In this document: positions 5,165 to 5,182 of the stretch, piece after piece
How the letters are laid out: each line of letters begins with the position of its first letter
Position numbering within the stretch: the stretch's first letter is position 1
NCBI GenBank assembly: GCA_945875045.1
Contig: CAMCIX010000136.1
Span: 1-5,182, forward strand
Length of the DNA stretch: 5,182 bases
Direction of reading: 5' to 3'
Source of the DNA: an uncultured Clostridia bacterium
GTDB lineage: Bacteria > Bacillota > Clostridia > Oscillospirales > Acutalibacteraceae
Translations under genes and position numbers: made by a program
Notes under the pieces: model-generated
What the model was told of the DNA's origin: nothing
Databases searched by the model: none
What the model saw: the letters and a program-made list of their open reading frames with translations, nothing else

Positions 5165-5182
5165 TATTAAATAATGCACATA

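Noticed and set aside
1..5182. CRISPR array or rRNA genes
   Set aside because: The only direct repeat of note is the two-copy 163-bp duplication. No regularly spaced short repeats and no rRNA-like sequence were seen.

Overview
The window looks like low-to-moderate GC Firmicute DNA, most likely from a gut-type Clostridia (Oscillospiraceae/Lachnospiraceae-like). The signs are tRNA genes with encoded CCA ends, strong AGGAGG-type ribosome binding sites, a TnpX/DUF4368-type large serine recombinase, and DUF3854 and DUF3800 genes of the kinds common in clostridial accessory DNA. The species cannot be named from this sequence alone.

Layout: (1) Positions 1-503 are a small tRNA locus. It has a truncated tRNA-Leu fragment, a highly structured spacer, an intact tRNA-Leu(UAG), an intact tRNA-Val(GAC) and a strong terminator. 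The 55 bases at 1-55 recur exactly at 164-218, so a 163-bp unit has been tandemly duplicated with its breakpoint inside the tRNA-Leu gene. (2) Positions 571-2280 (minus) encode a complete large serine recombinase, the mobility gene of the region. (3) Positions 2372-4290 (plus) hold a tight three-gene unit: a TOPRIM-like DUF3854 protein whose 5' end has been cut off close to the recombinase, a 64-aa orphan protein, and a 323-aa protein resembling DUF6744. Strong Shine-Dalgarno sites and an 8-bp overlap suggest co-translation. This looks like a piece of a plasmid, phage or integrative-element replication/accessory module. (4) Positions 4289-5164 (minus) hold a DUF3800 gene with its own promoter, a structured leader of about 90 nt ending in an intrinsic terminator, and its own downstream terminator. 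The gene has one in-frame TAA at codon 20, just after its conserved DESGDFG motif, so it is a pseudogene as read.

The region reads as a mosaic integration zone beside tRNA genes: recombinase, decapitated replication-type operon, and an AT-richer DUF3800 cassette with an RNA leader. The two most interesting points are the structured leader in front of DUF3800, a gene family known to be associated with conserved RNA motifs, and the recombinase/DUF3854 junction, where recognisable coding sequence continues upstream of the only usable start codon.
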